Of a stretch of DNA of 64,000 bases, positions 1 to 9,322 are shown in pieces. Source of the DNA: Streptococcus vicugnae (lineage in GTDB: Bacteria; Bacillota; Bacilli; Lactobacillales; Streptococcaceae); NCBI RefSeq assembly GCF_016461705.1, contig NZ_JAEMHW010000002.1, forward strand, positions 186,001 through 250,000, in the 5' to 3' direction. Each line of letters opens with the position of its first letter. Within the stretch, counting starts at the first letter, position 1. The notes under the pieces were generated by a model. It saw nothing but the letters and a program-made list of their open reading frames with translations. It was not told the origin of the DNA and ran no database searches. The translations under genes and the position numbers were made by a program.

Positions 1-198
1 GAACGTTTAATCGAATGCTATAAAGGTATTGATTTGGAAGAAGAAGCGCCAGAAATCATTATGGCTATGACACAAAAACTTGGTTTCCGCGATGACTATG
101 ATCGTTTCTACAGCCTTTTTGTAAAAGATGTTCGTGAAGGCAAACTTGGTCGCTATACTTTGGACATTGTAGGAGAAGTAGAAGATGGCGACCGTTAA
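1..198 (+). CDS. rbgA: Ribosome biogenesis GTPase RbgA (YlqF), C-terminal end
   Basis: Only the last 65 codons lie in the window, cut at the left edge. The tail (acidic EEEAPE stretch, then [30 protein letters not shown]) resembles the C-terminal helical domain of RbgA/YlqF, a circularly permuted GTPase needed for late 50S subunit assembly. The stop codon lies 14 bp inside the start of rnhB, so the two are translationally coupled; rbgA-rnhB is a common Firmicute pairing. The GTPase motifs are outside the window, so the call rests on the tail and on synteny. Confidence 0.8.
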   Translation, partial: ERLIECYKGIDLEEEAPEIIMAMTQKLGFRDDYDRFYSLFVKDVREGKLGRYTLDIVGEVEDGDR

Positions 199-964
199 AG
201 AAATCAAAGAAGCCTTAGCTGAGATTGATAGTCTTGACGATGCGCGCTGGAAAGCCTACGAGGAAGATAGCAGAGCAGGTGTTCAGAAGGCTATCATTCA
301 GCGTAAAAAGGCTATTCAAGCTGATATCGATGAAAATTTACGTCTTGAAAAAATGCTGCGCTACGAAAAAGAACTTTATCAAGCTGGTTATGAAGCTATC
401 GGAGGTATTGATGAAGTAGGACGTGGCCCATTAGCGGGTCCTGTCGTGACTGCCTGCGTTATTCTGCCTAAGAATTGTAAAATCAAGCATCTTAATGATT
501 CCAAGAAAATTCCTAAAAAACATCACGAAGAAATTTATGAAGAAGTCCTTGCGCGTGCTTTAGGAGTTGGTATTGGTGTTATTGATAATAATGTTATCGA
601 CGATATCAATATTTACGAAGCCACAAAAGTTGGTATGTTACAAGCAATTGACCAGCTCAAAGGACAAATCACAAAACCAGATTATCTGCTAATCGATGCT
701 ATGCATCTCGATACTGATATTCCTCAAGAATCGCTTATTAAAGGCGATGCTAATTCTCTTTCAATTGCGGCTGCATCCATTGTCGCTAAAGTGACTCGTG
801 ACCGTATGATGACTGAATACGCAAAAGAATATCCAGGCTATGCCTTTGAGAAAAACGTTGGTTACGGAACTAAAGATCATCTCGAAGGTCTTAAAAAGCT
901 TGGTGTTACACCTATTCACCGTAAATCTTTTGAACCAATTAAATCCATGTTAAAGGAGCAATAA
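185..964 (+). CDS. rnhB: Ribonuclease HII
   Basis: 259 aa. RNase HII removes RNA from RNA-DNA hybrids and single misincorporated ribonucleotides. The catalytic core begins at about residue 74 with [14 protein letters not shown], carrying the first Asp-Glu pair (D76, E77). LNDSKK follows at 103-108, and the later LLIDAMHLD carries another acidic residue. The first 70 residues are the charged, helical N-terminal extension usual in Firmicute RnhB. It overlaps rbgA by 14 bp, and the next gene starts at the base after its stop, so an operon is likely. Confidence 0.95.
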   Translation: MATVKEIKEALAEIDSLDDARWKAYEEDSRAGVQKAIIQRKKAIQADIDENLRLEKMLRYEKELYQAGYEAIGGIDEVGRGPLAGPVVTACVILPKNCKIKHLNDSKKIPKKHHEEIYEEVLARALGVGIGVIDNNVIDDINIYEATKVGMLQAIDQLKGQITKPDYLLIDAMHLDTDIPQESLIKGDANSLSIAAASIVAKVTRDRMMTEYAKEYPGYAFEKNVGYGTKDHLEGLKKLGVTPIHRKSFEPIKSMLKEQ

Positions 965-1522
965 ATGACAAGCGAAAAAGAAAAAATGCTAGCTGGCCAG
1001 CTGTATGACGCTGGTGATAGTGAGCTACTTGCCATGCGTCTACATGCCCGTAAACAAATCACCCTTTTTAACAATGAAGAAGACCGCAATAAGCGTAAAG
1101 AGATTATCAAATCACTGTTTGGTGCGACAGGTGACAATCTTCTTATGGAACAACGATTTGTCTGCGATTACGGGTCAAATATCTACGTTGGCGAGAACTT
1201 TTTCGCTAATTATAACTGTACCATGTTAGATGTCTGCGAGATTAACATTGGAGACAACGCTATGATTGGTCCGAATTGTCAGTTTTTAACTCCTCTTCAC
1301 CCACTAGATGCGAAAGAACGTATTTCTGGTTTGGAATACGGAGCACCAATAACTATTGGTGATAATGTATGGCTTGGTGGTGGTGTAACCATTTTACCAG
1401 GTGTCACTTTAGGTGATAATGTCGTGGTAGGAGCTGGATCAGTTGTTACTAAGTCATTCGGCGATAATGTCGTTATTGCTGGAAATCCAGCTAAAATCAT
1501 TAAAACTATAGACAATAACTAA
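965..1522 (+). CDS. Maltose/galactoside O-acetyltransferase family (left-handed beta-helix)
   Basis: 185 aa. An N-terminal maltose-acetyltransferase-like helical segment (KEKMLAGQLYDAGDSELLAMR) is followed by hexapeptide repeats forming a left-handed beta-helix. The family transfers acetyl from acetyl-CoA to sugar hydroxyls. The catalytic His is probably in LTPLHPLDAKER, and the CoA-binding helix end in VWLGGGVTILPGV. It starts directly after the rnhB stop and is followed by a clear terminator. The exact sugar acceptor cannot be told from sequence; maa/lacA/nodL-type proteins look alike. Confidence 0.85.
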   Translation: MTSEKEKMLAGQLYDAGDSELLAMRLHARKQITLFNNEEDRNKRKEIIKSLFGATGDNLLMEQRFVCDYGSNIYVGENFFANYNCTMLDVCEINIGDNAMIGPNCQFLTPLHPLDAKERISGLEYGAPITIGDNVWLGGGVTILPGVTLGDNVVVGAGSVVTKSFGDNVVIAGNPAKIIKTIDNN

Positions 1523-1533
1523 AATAACCTTAC

Positions 1534-1561
1534 AAAGTCCTGTATTAACAGGACTTTTTTT
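1534..1561 (+). terminator. Rho-independent terminator after the acetyltransferase
   Basis: A 9-bp stem, AAGTCCTGT with its complement ACAGGACTT around the loop ATTA, runs into a T tract. It ends the rbgA-rnhB-acetyltransferase transcription unit before dprA. Confidence 0.9.
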
Positions 1562-1587
1562 CGAATAGAAAAGTAGTGAGGTGACTA

Positions 1588-2430
1588 ATGAATAATTTTG
1601 AACTTTTTAAATTAAAACAAGCAGGACTTACTAATCGTAACATTCTTGCTATTTTGGATTATCAGAAGCAAGTAAATAAATCTCTTTCTTTGCGTGATAT
1701 GGCTGTGGTTTCTAAGTGTAAGAACCCAATTCTCTTTATGGAAAAATATAAAGCTTTAGATAGCAAGGAGTTAAGAAAACTTTTTAATCAATACCCTAGT
1801 ATCTCGATATTAGATGATGAATACCCTTTGGAATTAAAACATTGCTATAATCCACCTGTTTTACTTTTCTATCAAGGAAATATCGACTTACTCAGTCGAC
1901 CGAAGATGGCAGTAGTAGGAGCGAGAACTAGTTCTCAAACTGGAACAAAATCTGTTCAAAAAATCATCAATGAACTTGGCAATCACTTTATTATTGTCAG
2001 TGGTTTAGCTAGAGGTATTGACACCAGTGCCCATATCTCAGCCTTAAAAAATGGCGGTGCAACAATAGCAGTAATCGGATGTGGTCTGGATGTTTATTAT
2101 CCCAAGGAAAACAAGCAGTTGCAGGAGTATTTAGGAAAAAATCATCTGATTTTGAGCGAGTACACCGCAGGAGAAGCACCGCTGAAATACCATTTTCCAG
2201 AAAGAAACCGGATCATTGCAGGCTTATCACAAGGCGTCATCGTAGCAGAAGCAAAGCTACGCTCAGGCAGTCTCATTACTTGTGAACGAGCATTAGAAGA
2301 AGGGCGAGATGTTTTTGCCATTCCTGGTAATATCCTAGATGGAAAATCAGATGGTTGTCATCACTTAATCAAAGAGGGTGCAAAGTGCATCACATCAGGG
2401 CTAGACGTTCTTTCGGAATACCAAATGTAA
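1588..2430 (+). CDS. dprA: DNA-processing protein DprA
   Basis: 280 aa. DprA loads RecA on incoming single-stranded DNA during natural transformation and in streptococci also helps shut off competence. The Rossmann fold shows [33 protein letters not shown] and [23 protein letters not shown], all DprA/Smf signatures. The first 80 residues form the streptococcal N-terminal helical (SAM-like) part. It has its own RBS (GTGAGGTG) and lies between a terminator and the topA promoter. A perfect ComX cin-box was not recognised upstream. Confidence 0.95.
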   Translation: MNNFELFKLKQAGLTNRNILAILDYQKQVNKSLSLRDMAVVSKCKNPILFMEKYKALDSKELRKLFNQYPSISILDDEYPLELKHCYNPPVLLFYQGNIDLLSRPKMAVVGARTSSQTGTKSVQKIINELGNHFIIVSGLARGIDTSAHISALKNGGATIAVIGCGLDVYYPKENKQLQEYLGKNHLILSEYTAGEAPLKYHFPERNRIIAGLSQGVIVAEAKLRSGSLITCERALEEGRDVFAIPGNILDGKSDGCHHLIKEGAKCITSGLDVLSEYQM

Positions 2431-2462
2431 ACAAGTTTTTTCTATTGAATACAACTTTTTTA

Positions 2463-2491
2463 TTGACAGTTCGCAAAAAGCGGGGTATCAT
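2463..2491 (+). promoter_or_regulatory. topA promoter
   Basis: TTGACA (2463-2468) is separated by 17 bp from TATCAT (2486-2491), a good sigma-A promoter. The 5' leader to the topA ATG at 2525 is about 28 nt. Confidence 0.7.
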
Positions 2492-2524
2492 GTTATAAGT
2501 TTATTACTGATAGGAAGTGAGCTT

Positions 2525-4663
2525 ATGGCAACGACTACTACAAAAGCCCAAACAGCTGTTAAAAAGACAAGTAAAAAAACGACAAAGAAAAAAACAGCTG
2601 CCAAGAAAAACTTGGTTATTGTGGAATCACCAGCTAAAGCAAAAACCATTGAAAAGTATCTAGGACGCAACTACAAAGTTGTCGCTTCGGTTGGTCATAT
2701 CCGTGATTTGAAAAAATCAAGCATGTCTATTGATTTTGAAAATAATTATGAACCGCAATATATTAATATTCGTGGTAAAGGTCCTCTGATTAACGATTTG
2801 AAAAAAGAGGCTAAAAAATCTAAAAAAGTTTATCTCGCAAGTGACCCGGACCGTGAGGGAGAAGCTATTTCATGGCATTTGGCACACATTTTGGGACTTG
2901 ACGAAAATGATAAAAACCGTGTTGTTTTCAATGAAATTACTAAGGATGCTGTTAAAAATGCCTTCGTTGAACCACGTCAGATTGACATGGATTTGGTAGA
3001 TGCGCAACAAGCTCGTCGTGTTCTTGACCGTATTGTTGGGTATTCTATCTCACCATTGCTTTGGAAAAAGGTTAAAAAAGGTCTTTCTGCAGGTCGTGTT
3101 CAGTCTGTTGCATTGAAACTCATTATCGACCGTGAAAATGAGATTAAAAACTTTAAACCTGAAGAATACTGGACAATTGATGGATTCTTCAAAAAAGGAA
3201 CTAAGAAATTCCAAGCAGCCTTTTATGGCATTGATGGTAAAAAATTAAAACTCAACACTAACGAGGATGTCCAAGCAGTTCTTGCTCGACTTACAAGTGA
3301 CGAGTTTAACGTAGCAAAAGTTGAAAAGAAAGAGCGTCGTCGTAACGCACCACTTCCATATACAACATCATCTCTTCAACAAGATGCTGCCAACAAAATT
3401 AACTTCCGTACACGTAAAACTATGATGGTTGCTCAACAGTTGTACGAAGGGATTAGTCTTGGTAAGAGTGGTACACAAGGTTTGATTACTTACATGCGTA
3501 CTGACTCTACACGTATCAGCCCTGTTGCGCAAAATGATGCTGCAGGCTTTATTACAGAACGTTTCGGTGAAAATTACTCTAAACACGGTAGTCGTGTGAA
3601 AAACGCTTCAGGTGCTCAAGATGCCCACGAGGCTATTCGCCCATCAAACGTTAACCTAACACCAGAATCTATCGCAAAACACTTAGACAAAGACCAATTA
3701 AAACTCTACACATTGATTTGGAATCGATTTGTCGCAAGTCAAATGACAGCTGCGGTGTTTGATACCATGAAAGTTAACTTGGAGCAAAATGGCGTTCGCT
3801 TCACAGCTAACGGTAGTAAAGTAAAATTTGACGGTTACTTAGCTGTTTATAACGATTCTGATAAGAATAAAATGTTGCCAGATATGGCTGAGGGTGATGT
3901 TGTTAAGAAAGTTTCTACAAGTCCTGAACAACACTTTACTCAACCACCTGCACGTTATTCTGAAGCTACACTGATTAAAACCCTTGAAGAAAACGGGGTT
4001 GGTCGTCCATCAACTTACGCACCAACACTTGATGTCATCCAACGACGTTACTATGTTCGTTTAGTTTCAAAACGTTTTGAACCAACAGAACTTGGTGAAA
4101 TCGTCAATAATTTGATTGTTGAATTCTTCCCTGATATTGTTGATGTCAAGTTTACTGCTGATATGGAAGGTAAACTTGACGAAGTCGAAGAAGGTAAAGA
4201 ACAATGGCAAAAAGTCATCGATGCTTTCTACAAGCCATTTGAAAAAGAATTGGCAAAAGCAGAAACTGAGATTGAAAAAATTCAAATCAAAGATGAACCT
4301 GCCGGCTTTGATTGTGATGTTTGTGGACATCCAATGGTTATTAAACTTGGTCGCTACGGTAAATTCTATGCTTGTAGTAATTTCCCTGAATGTCATAATA
4401 CCAAAGCCATTACTAAGGAAATTGGTGTAACCTGTCCAATTTGTGGTAAAGGCCAAGTTATTGAACGTAAAACAAAACGTAACCGTATTTTCTATGGTTG
4501 TGATCAATATCCTGAATGTGAATTTACATCATGGGATAAACCAGTCGGACGTTCTTGTCCAAAATGTGGTCAATTCCTTGTTGAGAAAAAAATTCGTGGC
4601 GGCGGTAAACAAGTCGTCTGCAGCAATGAAGAATGTGACTACGAAGAAGCAAAAGTTAAATAA
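2525..4663 (+). CDS. topA: DNA topoisomerase I
   Basis: 712 aa type IA topoisomerase that relaxes negative supercoils. After a Lys/Thr-rich N-terminus of about 28 residues comes the TOPRIM domain ([33 protein letters not shown]). The active-site Tyr is in [12 protein letters not shown]. The C-terminus holds three Cys4 zinc-ribbon repeats ([41 protein letters not shown]). Full length for the family. The dprA-topA order is typical of streptococci, and topA has its own strong promoter. Confidence 0.98.
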   Translation: MATTTTKAQTAVKKTSKKTTKKKTAAKKNLVIVESPAKAKTIEKYLGRNYKVVASVGHIRDLKKSSMSIDFENNYEPQYINIRGKGPLINDLKKEAKKSKKVYLASDPDREGEAISWHLAHILGLDENDKNRVVFNEITKDAVKNAFVEPRQIDMDLVDAQQARRVLDRIVGYSISPLLWKKVKKGLSAGRVQSVALKLIIDRENEIKNFKPEEYWTIDGFFKKGTKKFQAAFYGIDGKKLKLNTNEDVQAVLARLTSDEFNVAKVEKKERRRNAPLPYTTSSLQQDAANKINFRTRKTMMVAQQLYEGISLGKSGTQGLITYMRTDSTRISPVAQNDAAGFITERFGENYSKHGSRVKNASGAQDAHEAIRPSNVNLTPESIAKHLDKDQLKLYTLIWNRFVASQMTAAVFDTMKVNLEQNGVRFTANGSKVKFDGYLAVYNDSDKNKMLPDMAEGDVVKKVSTSPEQHFTQPPARYSEATLIKTLEENGVGRPSTYAPTLDVIQRRYYVRLVSKRFEPTELGEIVNNLIVEFFPDIVDVKFTADMEGKLDEVEEGKEQWQKVIDAFYKPFEKELAKAETEIEKIQIKDEPAGFDCDVCGHPMVIKLGRYGKFYACSNFPECHNTKAITKEIGVTCPICGKGQVIERKTKRNRIFYGCDQYPECEFTSWDKPVGRSCPKCGQFLVEKKIRGGGKQVVCSNEECDYEEAKVK

Positions 4664-4670
4664 ATCTTTC

Positions 4671-4702
4671 AAACCTTGCAAATTTTCTTTGTGAGGTTTT
4701 TT
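4671..4702 (+). terminator. topA terminator
   Basis: An imperfect inverted repeat (AAACCT..CAAA / TTTG..AGGTTT) followed by TTTTTT lies just after the topA stop. Confidence 0.75.
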
Positions 4703-4717
4703 AGGTCAGTTTTCATT

Positions 4718-4788
4718 GCCATTATAATAGACTTTTTAAATAATTTCCGTTATAACGGACTTTTTGAGTTAAGTCTGTTATAATAGAC
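4718..4788 (+). promoter_or_regulatory. Triple palindromic repeat and extended -10 promoter upstream of satD
   Basis: Three near-palindromes centred on TTATAA lie at 4722-4727, 4750-4755 and 4778-4783, exactly 28 bp apart. Each carries a GAC flank (ATTATAATAGAC, CCGTTATAACGGAC, GTCTGTTATAATAGAC); the middle one has a perfect 12-bp palindrome, CCGTTATAACGG. The third copy contains an extended -10 (TGTTATAAT, 4776-4784) placed to serve satD. Same-face repeats over a promoter look like operators for a regulator in or acting on this operon. SatD, which ends in a helix-turn-helix-like segment, is one candidate. Confidence 0.65.
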
Positions 4789-4806
4789 CTATAAGAGAGG
4801 TGGCCT

Positions 4807-5472
4807 ATGAATTATTTTGCATTAATTGGTGATATCATTGATTCAAAAAAAATCGATAATCGTTACCAAGTTCAAAAAATATTAGAAACTTGCTTAAATG
4901 ATTTGAATACAGAATTTAAAGAAGTATTGGTTTCAAAATTATCTATTACATTGGGAGATGAATTTCAAGGATTATTGACGCTTGATGCCCCTTTATTTCA
5001 AATTATTGACCGCATCAATCTCGCTATGCAACCTTATCAAGTTCGTTTTGGGATAGGACTAGGCAAAATTTTAACAGACATTAATCCTGAACAAAGTATT
5101 GGTGCTGATGGCCCAGCTTATTGGCACGCTAGAAAAGCCATTAATTATATTCATCAAAAAAATGATTATGGCAATACGCAAATTGCAGTTTCTTTTGATG
5201 ATGAAAGTCAAGTTAACATTGTGAATGCCTTGATTGCTAGTAGCGAAGCCATCAAATCAGATTGGCGAGCAAGTCAAGAAATGATTTTAAAGGAACTGTT
5301 AACTCTTGGCATATATGATGAGCAGTTTGATCAGCAAATACTTGCCAAACGCTTAGAATTAACAACCAGCGCTTTGTCTAAACGGCTCAAAAGTAGCAAC
5401 ATCAAAGTCTACCTTCGCGCACGTAAAACGGCTTTAAAATGCCTTAAACATCATGGAGAGGAGTTAGCTTAA
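4807..5472 (+). CDS. satD: SatD family protein
   Basis: 221 aa. It matches the SatD family, named from the secretion and acid tolerance (sat) locus of S. mutans; its biochemical role is unknown. The N-terminus (ALIGDIIDSKKI, LSITLGDEFQGLL) resembles a nucleotidyl-cyclase/ferredoxin-like fold. The C-terminus (about 175-210: QILAKRLELTTSALSKRLKSSN) resembles a helix-turn-helix, so DNA binding is plausible. Its stop overlaps the next start by one base (TAATG). In S. mutans satD sits near ffh; here ylxM-ffh is 13 kb away across the terminus. Confidence 0.8.
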   Translation: MNYFALIGDIIDSKKIDNRYQVQKILETCLNDLNTEFKEVLVSKLSITLGDEFQGLLTLDAPLFQIIDRINLAMQPYQVRFGIGLGKILTDINPEQSIGADGPAYWHARKAINYIHQKNDYGNTQIAVSFDDESQVNIVNALIASSEAIKSDWRASQEMILKELLTLGIYDEQFDQQILAKRLELTTSALSKRLKSSNIKVYLRARKTALKCLKHHGEELA

Positions 5473-6194
5473 TGCCTATTACTGGACTTTCTCACTATCT
5501 CATTCAAAATCCCATTTTGACACTTTTCTTAATCTGTCACTTTTTATCCGATTTTCATCTGCAAAGTCAAACAGTTGCGGATCGTAAAAATACGGAGAGC
5601 AAATATCTTCTGATTCACCTTTTAGGTGTTGCCTTTCCTTTGGCAGTAGTAACTCTCTTTTTACCAAGTTTGTGGAAGATTAGTTTAGTCATTTTAGTGA
5701 CACATTCGATTATTGATTTTGGAAAATCTAATGTGGCTAACTGGCTTCGATTAAACCCTATGGTGACTTTTCTTCTTGATCAAATCCTTCATTTAGTGAT
5801 TATTATTTTATTAACACGCCATCAAGTGGGGTTAGGTCTGATAACTAGCCAGTTTGCGGGGCAAGTTTTAAATATGATTTTATTTCTTGTCTTAATCACC
5901 AAACCAACGAATATCGTCTTTAAAATTTTCTTTCAAAAATACCAACCACACGATAATCAAAAAATGGATACCATTCCAGGGGCTGGGGCAACTATTGGAC
6001 TATTAGAGCGTATTGTGATGAGTATTTGTATTATCTTTAATCAATTTGCCTCAATCGGTCTGGTTTTCACAGCAAAATCAATTGCACGTTATAACAAGAT
6101 TTCAGAGAGCCCAACATTTGCAGAATATTATCTGATTGGTTCATTATTTAGTATCTTAAGTGTTCTATTAACTGCTTGGATTTGTATATTCTAG
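5472..6194 (+). CDS. DUF3307 family membrane protein
   Basis: 240 aa polytopic protein that looks like the DUF3307 family often found next to satD. Hydrophobic spans lie at about 13-27, 47-70, 100-120, 130-148, 180-200 and 215-235. The conserved N-terminal motif FLICHFLSDFHLQSQTVADRK (His/Asp-rich, membrane proximal) is the family hallmark. Start and stop overlap satD and precede the next gene by 11 bp, so the three are co-transcribed. Function unknown. Confidence 0.8.
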   Translation: MPITGLSHYLIQNPILTLFLICHFLSDFHLQSQTVADRKNTESKYLLIHLLGVAFPLAVVTLFLPSLWKISLVILVTHSIIDFGKSNVANWLRLNPMVTFLLDQILHLVIIILLTRHQVGLGLITSQFAGQVLNMILFLVLITKPTNIVFKIFFQKYQPHDNQKMDTIPGAGATIGLLERIVMSICIIFNQFASIGLVFTAKSIARYNKISESPTFAEYYLIGSLFSILSVLLTAWICIF

Positions 6195-6205
6195 GGAGGA
6201 TAATC

Positions 6206-6688
6206 ATGCATTTTGGCTTTTCTTATGTTGGATTGATCTTTTTAGTACTGCTAACTGTACCAAATCTTATTTGGACACGACATAAACCAAAAGATTATGA
6301 CCACTATCAGTGCCAAGAAAATAAGTACTTAACCCTACTTGAACGTATTGGAGAAGTGCTTGTTACCTGTCTAGTTCTCATCTTTTCTGACTTTAACTGG
6401 CATTCTTGGACAAATTGGAATTGGTGGCTAATAGCAGCAGCTCTTTGCATGCTTCTTTATGAAATCTTTTGGATTCGTTATTTTATGGGTCCAAAAAGAA
6501 TGGCTGATTTTTACGCCCCTATTTTGAAAATACCAGTAGCCGGAGCAAGTTTGCCCGTTATTGCAGTTCTATGTCTAGCCATCTATGGTAAAAATCTATT
6601 TTTAGCCTTAGCAGCAATTATTTTAGAAATTGGTCATATCGGCATTCACTTACAGTATCAGAATATGATTAGAAAAGATAATCATTGA
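6206..6688 (+). CDS. Membrane protein of unknown function in the satD operon
   Basis: 160 aa. I chose the ATG at 6206 because AGGGAGG lies 6-7 nt upstream; an upstream TTG at 6176 lies inside the previous gene and lacks an RBS. There are about four hydrophobic spans (residues 3-18, 45-60, 72-90 and 110-150). The middle shows ERIGEVLVTCLVLIFSDFNWHSW and IRYFMGPKRMADFY. I do not recognise a named family. It is the last gene of the satD-DUF3307 operon, which suggests a membrane-linked role with the DUF3307 protein. Confidence 0.7.
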   Translation: MHFGFSYVGLIFLVLLTVPNLIWTRHKPKDYDHYQCQENKYLTLLERIGEVLVTCLVLIFSDFNWHSWTNWNWWLIAAALCMLLYEIFWIRYFMGPKRMADFYAPILKIPVAGASLPVIAVLCLAIYGKNLFLALAAIILEIGHIGIHLQYQNMIRKDNH

Positions 6689-6720
6689 TTGTTTACATAA
6701 TTTTACTTACGTAAACAATC
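6687..6720 (+). repeat. Perfect 10-bp inverted repeat between the satD operon and trmFO
   Basis: GATTGTTTAC (6687-6696) and GTAAACAATC (6711-6720) flank a 14-nt loop. No T tract follows directly, so it is a weak terminator at best. It overlaps the stop codon of the preceding gene. It could act as a 3' stabilising hairpin or an operator. Confidence 0.6.
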
Positions 6721-6731
6721 ACAAGATTTTA

Positions 6732-6760
6732 TTTGTATTTCCTAAAAATTATGTTATGAT
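6732..6760 (+). promoter_or_regulatory. trmFO promoter
   Basis: TTTGTA (6732-6737), 17 bp, then TATGAT (6755-6760) preceded by TGT, giving an extended -10. This predicts a transcript start near 6767 and a leader of about 95 nt. Confidence 0.55.
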
Positions 6761-6777
6761 AATCAAGTATCAAAAAT

Positions 6778-6836
6778 AGAAAGATTCAGATATGGGCAAA
6801 TACCCATGTCTGGGAAATGACGCCAGATAGCTTTCT
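6778..6836 (+). promoter_or_regulatory. Structured, possibly switching, 5' leader of trmFO
   Basis: An outer helix AGAAAG (6778-6783) / CTTTCT (6831-6836) encloses a 10-bp hairpin, 6787-6796 with 6803-6812 (CAGATATGGG / CCCATGTCTG, one G-U pair) and loop CAAATA. A mutually exclusive hairpin uses TCTGG (6809-6813) with CCAGA (6823-6827). This competing-helix layout resembles a cis-regulatory RNA. No known riboswitch class was recognised. Confidence 0.5.
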
Positions 6837-6862
6837 GTGCTCATTTTAGAGGTATTAGTATA

Positions 6863-8200
6863 TTGTCTCAATCATCATACATTAACGTTATCGGAGCTGG
6901 TTTAGCAGGCTCTGAAGCTGCTTATCAGATTGCCAAACGTGGTATTCCTGTTAAGCTTTATGAAATGCGCGGTAAAAAAGCAACACCACAACATAAAACA
7001 GACAAATTTGCTGAACTTGTTTGTTCGAATTCACTACGTGGTGACAGTTTGACAAACGCGGTAGGTCTTCTTAAAGAAGAAATGCGCCGCTTAGATTCTG
7101 TGATTATGAAAGCTGCTGAAAGCACGCGCGTCCCTGCTGGTGGCGCTCTTGCAGTTGACCGTGACGGATTCTCACAAATGGTAACTGACGAAGTCACAAA
7201 CCACCCACTTATCGAAGTCATTCGCGAAGAAATCACTGAAATCCCAGATGATGCTATTACAGTTATCGCTAGTGGACCACTTACTTCAGATGCTTTGGCT
7301 GCAAAAATCCACGAATTAAATGGTGGCGATGGTTTCTATTTCTACGATGCGGCAGCACCAATTGTCGATAAAAGTTCTATCGACATGGATAAAGTTTACC
7401 TAAAATCACGTTATGACAAAGGTGAAGCTGCCTACCTTAACTGCCCTATGACTAAAGAAGAATTTATGGCTTTCCACGAAGCGCTTGTCAACGCTGAAGA
7501 AGCACCATTAAATTCATTTGAAAAAGAAAAATACTTTGAAGGATGTATGCCTATCGAAGTTATGGCCAAACGAGGCATTAAAACAATGCTTTACGGCCCA
7601 ATGAAACCAGTTGGTTTGGAATATCCAGATGACTACAAAGGCCCACGTGACGGTGAATTTAAGACACCTTATGCTGTAGTTCAATTGCGTCAAGACAATG
7701 CTGCTGGTAGCCTCTTTAACATTGTTGGTTTCCAAACACACCTTAAATGGGGAGAACAAAAACGTGTTTTCCGCATGATTCCAGGCCTCGAAAATGCTGA
7801 ATTTGTCCGTTACGGCGTTATGCACCGTAACTCATACATGGATTCACCAAACCTTTTGACTGAAACATTTGCTACACGTCAAAATCCAAATCTTTTCTTC
7901 GCTGGTCAAATGACTGGTGTTGAAGGTTATGTTGAATCTGCTGCATCAGGTCTTGTAGCTGGTATCAATGCTGTGCGTCGTTTCAAGGGTGAAGAACCTG
8001 TTGTTTTCCCTCAAACAACAGCTATCGGTGCTTTACCACACTACATCACTCATGCTGAAAGCAAACATTTCCAACCAATGAACGTTAACTTTGGTATCGT
8101 TAAAGAACTCGAAGGACCACGTATCCGTGATAAAAAAGAACGTTACGAAAAAGTTGCTGAACGTGCTTTGAAAGACTTAGCAGAATACCTTAACGTTTAA
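6863..8200 (+). CDS. trmFO: tRNA m5U54 methyltransferase TrmFO (Gid)
   Basis: 445 aa. TrmFO is a folate- and FAD-dependent enzyme that methylates U54 in the tRNA T-loop, using methylenetetrahydrofolate as carbon donor. The N-terminus carries the FAD-binding Rossmann motif ([21 protein letters not shown]). [29 protein letters not shown] and [23 protein letters not shown] are family signatures. The start is TTG at 6863, with AGAGG 10 nt upstream; no better ATG exists before the conserved motif. A structured leader precedes it. Confidence 0.95.
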   Translation: MSQSSYINVIGAGLAGSEAAYQIAKRGIPVKLYEMRGKKATPQHKTDKFAELVCSNSLRGDSLTNAVGLLKEEMRRLDSVIMKAAESTRVPAGGALAVDRDGFSQMVTDEVTNHPLIEVIREEITEIPDDAITVIASGPLTSDALAAKIHELNGGDGFYFYDAAAPIVDKSSIDMDKVYLKSRYDKGEAAYLNCPMTKEEFMAFHEALVNAEEAPLNSFEKEKYFEGCMPIEVMAKRGIKTMLYGPMKPVGLEYPDDYKGPRDGEFKTPYAVVQLRQDNAAGSLFNIVGFQTHLKWGEQKRVFRMIPGLENAEFVRYGVMHRNSYMDSPNLLTETFATRQNPNLFFAGQMTGVEGYVESAASGLVAGINAVRRFKGEEPVVFPQTTAIGALPHYITHAESKHFQPMNVNFGIVKELEGPRIRDKKERYEKVAERALKDLAEYLNV

Positions 8201-8228
8201 ACCTATTAATCAAAGAAGAGGTGACAAA

Positions 8229-9050
8229 ATGTTTCCGATTCAATTAGGACTAAAAGCTAGCTGTGCCCCTGAACAAGTAGCTAGTCGCTTAAAATATCAT
8301 CCTGATGTTTTTGAATTTTTTACAAGTGAAACTGATTTTACAACTGATGGCTTAAAACAGCTAGAAGAAGCTATCAAGAAAGTGAAATCAAGTGGTGTAA
8401 AGACTATCGTTCTTCATCACCCCATGAAATATCATGGCAAGCGATTAGAATTAGTCGCACACCCACAAAATAATGCTGAATTGGTTAACTTTATTGATTT
8501 TTCAACGCAAAAATTACTTGATTTAGCTAAAACTTATCACAGCAAAGTACTTGTCCACGGATCTTATGAATTAGAAGAAGCTGAATTACTAGAACCATTT
8601 GATTCTATTGAGGAAGCTCGAAAGTACCTTTTCACCCGTATGGATCACTTTTGCCATATCGGCAAAGACCATATCATGTTTGAAAATGGTATTTCAAAAC
8701 TCTATTCATATGGAAATCCTGATTTTGATCACTTGCTTGCTGAAAAAGGTTATCCACTAGCTTACGATGTTTCACATGCTTTTATTTACCTTCACGGTGA
8801 CAACAAAGCTCTGCAAAAATCTCTAAAAACATTAAAAGATAACATTGTTCATTACCATTTAGTAGATTCTCTGGGAGAAACCCATGATAGCCTGACACTT
8901 GGTCACGGAAAAATTGATTGGGATAAAGCTTTGCCACTCTTTAATGAAAAAGCAAGTAGCATCTACGAAATTAATTTGAAAGACTTGACTAATCCATTTG
9001 AACAGCTTGAAAGTCACGCTTACTTAAAACAAATTGCACAAGATTTGTAA
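8229..9050 (+). CDS. Xylose-isomerase-like TIM barrel protein (sugar phosphate isomerase/epimerase family)
   Basis: 273 aa. It starts with the beta-strand QLGLKAS and shows the barrel metal-ligand pattern of the AP-endonuclease-2/xylose isomerase superfamily: KTIVLHHPM, KVLVHGSY, HIMFENGIS (Glu), LAYDVSHAFIYL (Asp-His), VHYHLVDS and LTLGHGKIDWDKAL. Substrate unknown; relatives isomerise or epimerise sugars. It begins 28 bp after trmFO with its own RBS (AAGAGGTG) and ends at a strong terminator. Confidence 0.75.
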   Translation: MFPIQLGLKASCAPEQVASRLKYHPDVFEFFTSETDFTTDGLKQLEEAIKKVKSSGVKTIVLHHPMKYHGKRLELVAHPQNNAELVNFIDFSTQKLLDLAKTYHSKVLVHGSYELEEAELLEPFDSIEEARKYLFTRMDHFCHIGKDHIMFENGISKLYSYGNPDFDHLLAEKGYPLAYDVSHAFIYLHGDNKALQKSLKTLKDNIVHYHLVDSLGETHDSLTLGHGKIDWDKALPLFNEKASSIYEINLKDLTNPFEQLESHAYLKQIAQDL

Positions 9051-9062
9051 TATCATAACCTT

Positions 9063-9095
9063 AAAACGCAGAAGTATCGGCTTCTGTGTTTTTCT
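9063..9095 (+). terminator. Terminator after the TIM-barrel gene
   Basis: AACGCAGAAG and CTTCTGTGTT around TATCGG form a hairpin followed by TTTTTC. Confidence 0.85.
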
Positions 9096-9158
9096 TACAT
9101 TTTTGTAAGGTTTCATCCCTGAAATTGTAAGAAAAGAAGGGGTGATTTCCGATAAAAT
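9095..9158 (+). promoter_or_regulatory. BceR-type operator and activator-dependent promoter
   Basis: TTACA-TTTT-TGTAA (9095-9108) fits exactly the TNACA-N4-TGTAA motif known for BceR-like response regulators. A second half-site TGTAA lies 22 bp downstream (9126-9130). A -10 element TAAAAT (9153-9158) follows without a recognisable -35, as expected for a promoter that needs its response regulator. It serves the two micro-proteins and the ABC transporter downstream. Confidence 0.75.
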
Positions 9159-9187
9159 AAAGATATCAATAAGAAAGGAGTAGCGAC

Positions 9188-9307
9188 ATGAAAGAAGAAC
9201 TCAAAAGACATGTAAATTTATGGAACAATTTTTTCATTTGGGTAGTGTTACTCCTTTTAGGTTCCATTGCTTATATCATCTGTTACGCTTTTCGCATAAC
9301 GAAATAA
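9188..9307 (+). CDS. 39-aa single-span membrane micro-protein in the Bce-type operon
   Basis: The ATG at 9188 follows AGAAAGGAG at good spacing. The product has a basic N-terminus (MKEELKRHVNLWNN), one hydrophobic helix (about 15-33, FFIWVVLLLLGSIAYIICY) and a basic tail (AFRITK). It lies between the BceR box and the ATPase gene, so it should be induced with the transporter. No family is recognised; a role as transporter accessory or stress peptide is inference. Confidence 0.65.
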   Translation: MKEELKRHVNLWNNFFIWVVLLLLGSIAYIICYAFRITK

Positions 9308-9322
9308 AAGGAGGTGCTTAGC

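Noticed and set aside
4067-4507. 146-codon minus-strand frame in topA
   Set aside because: Shadow of the zinc-ribbon region of topA; no promoter or RBS.
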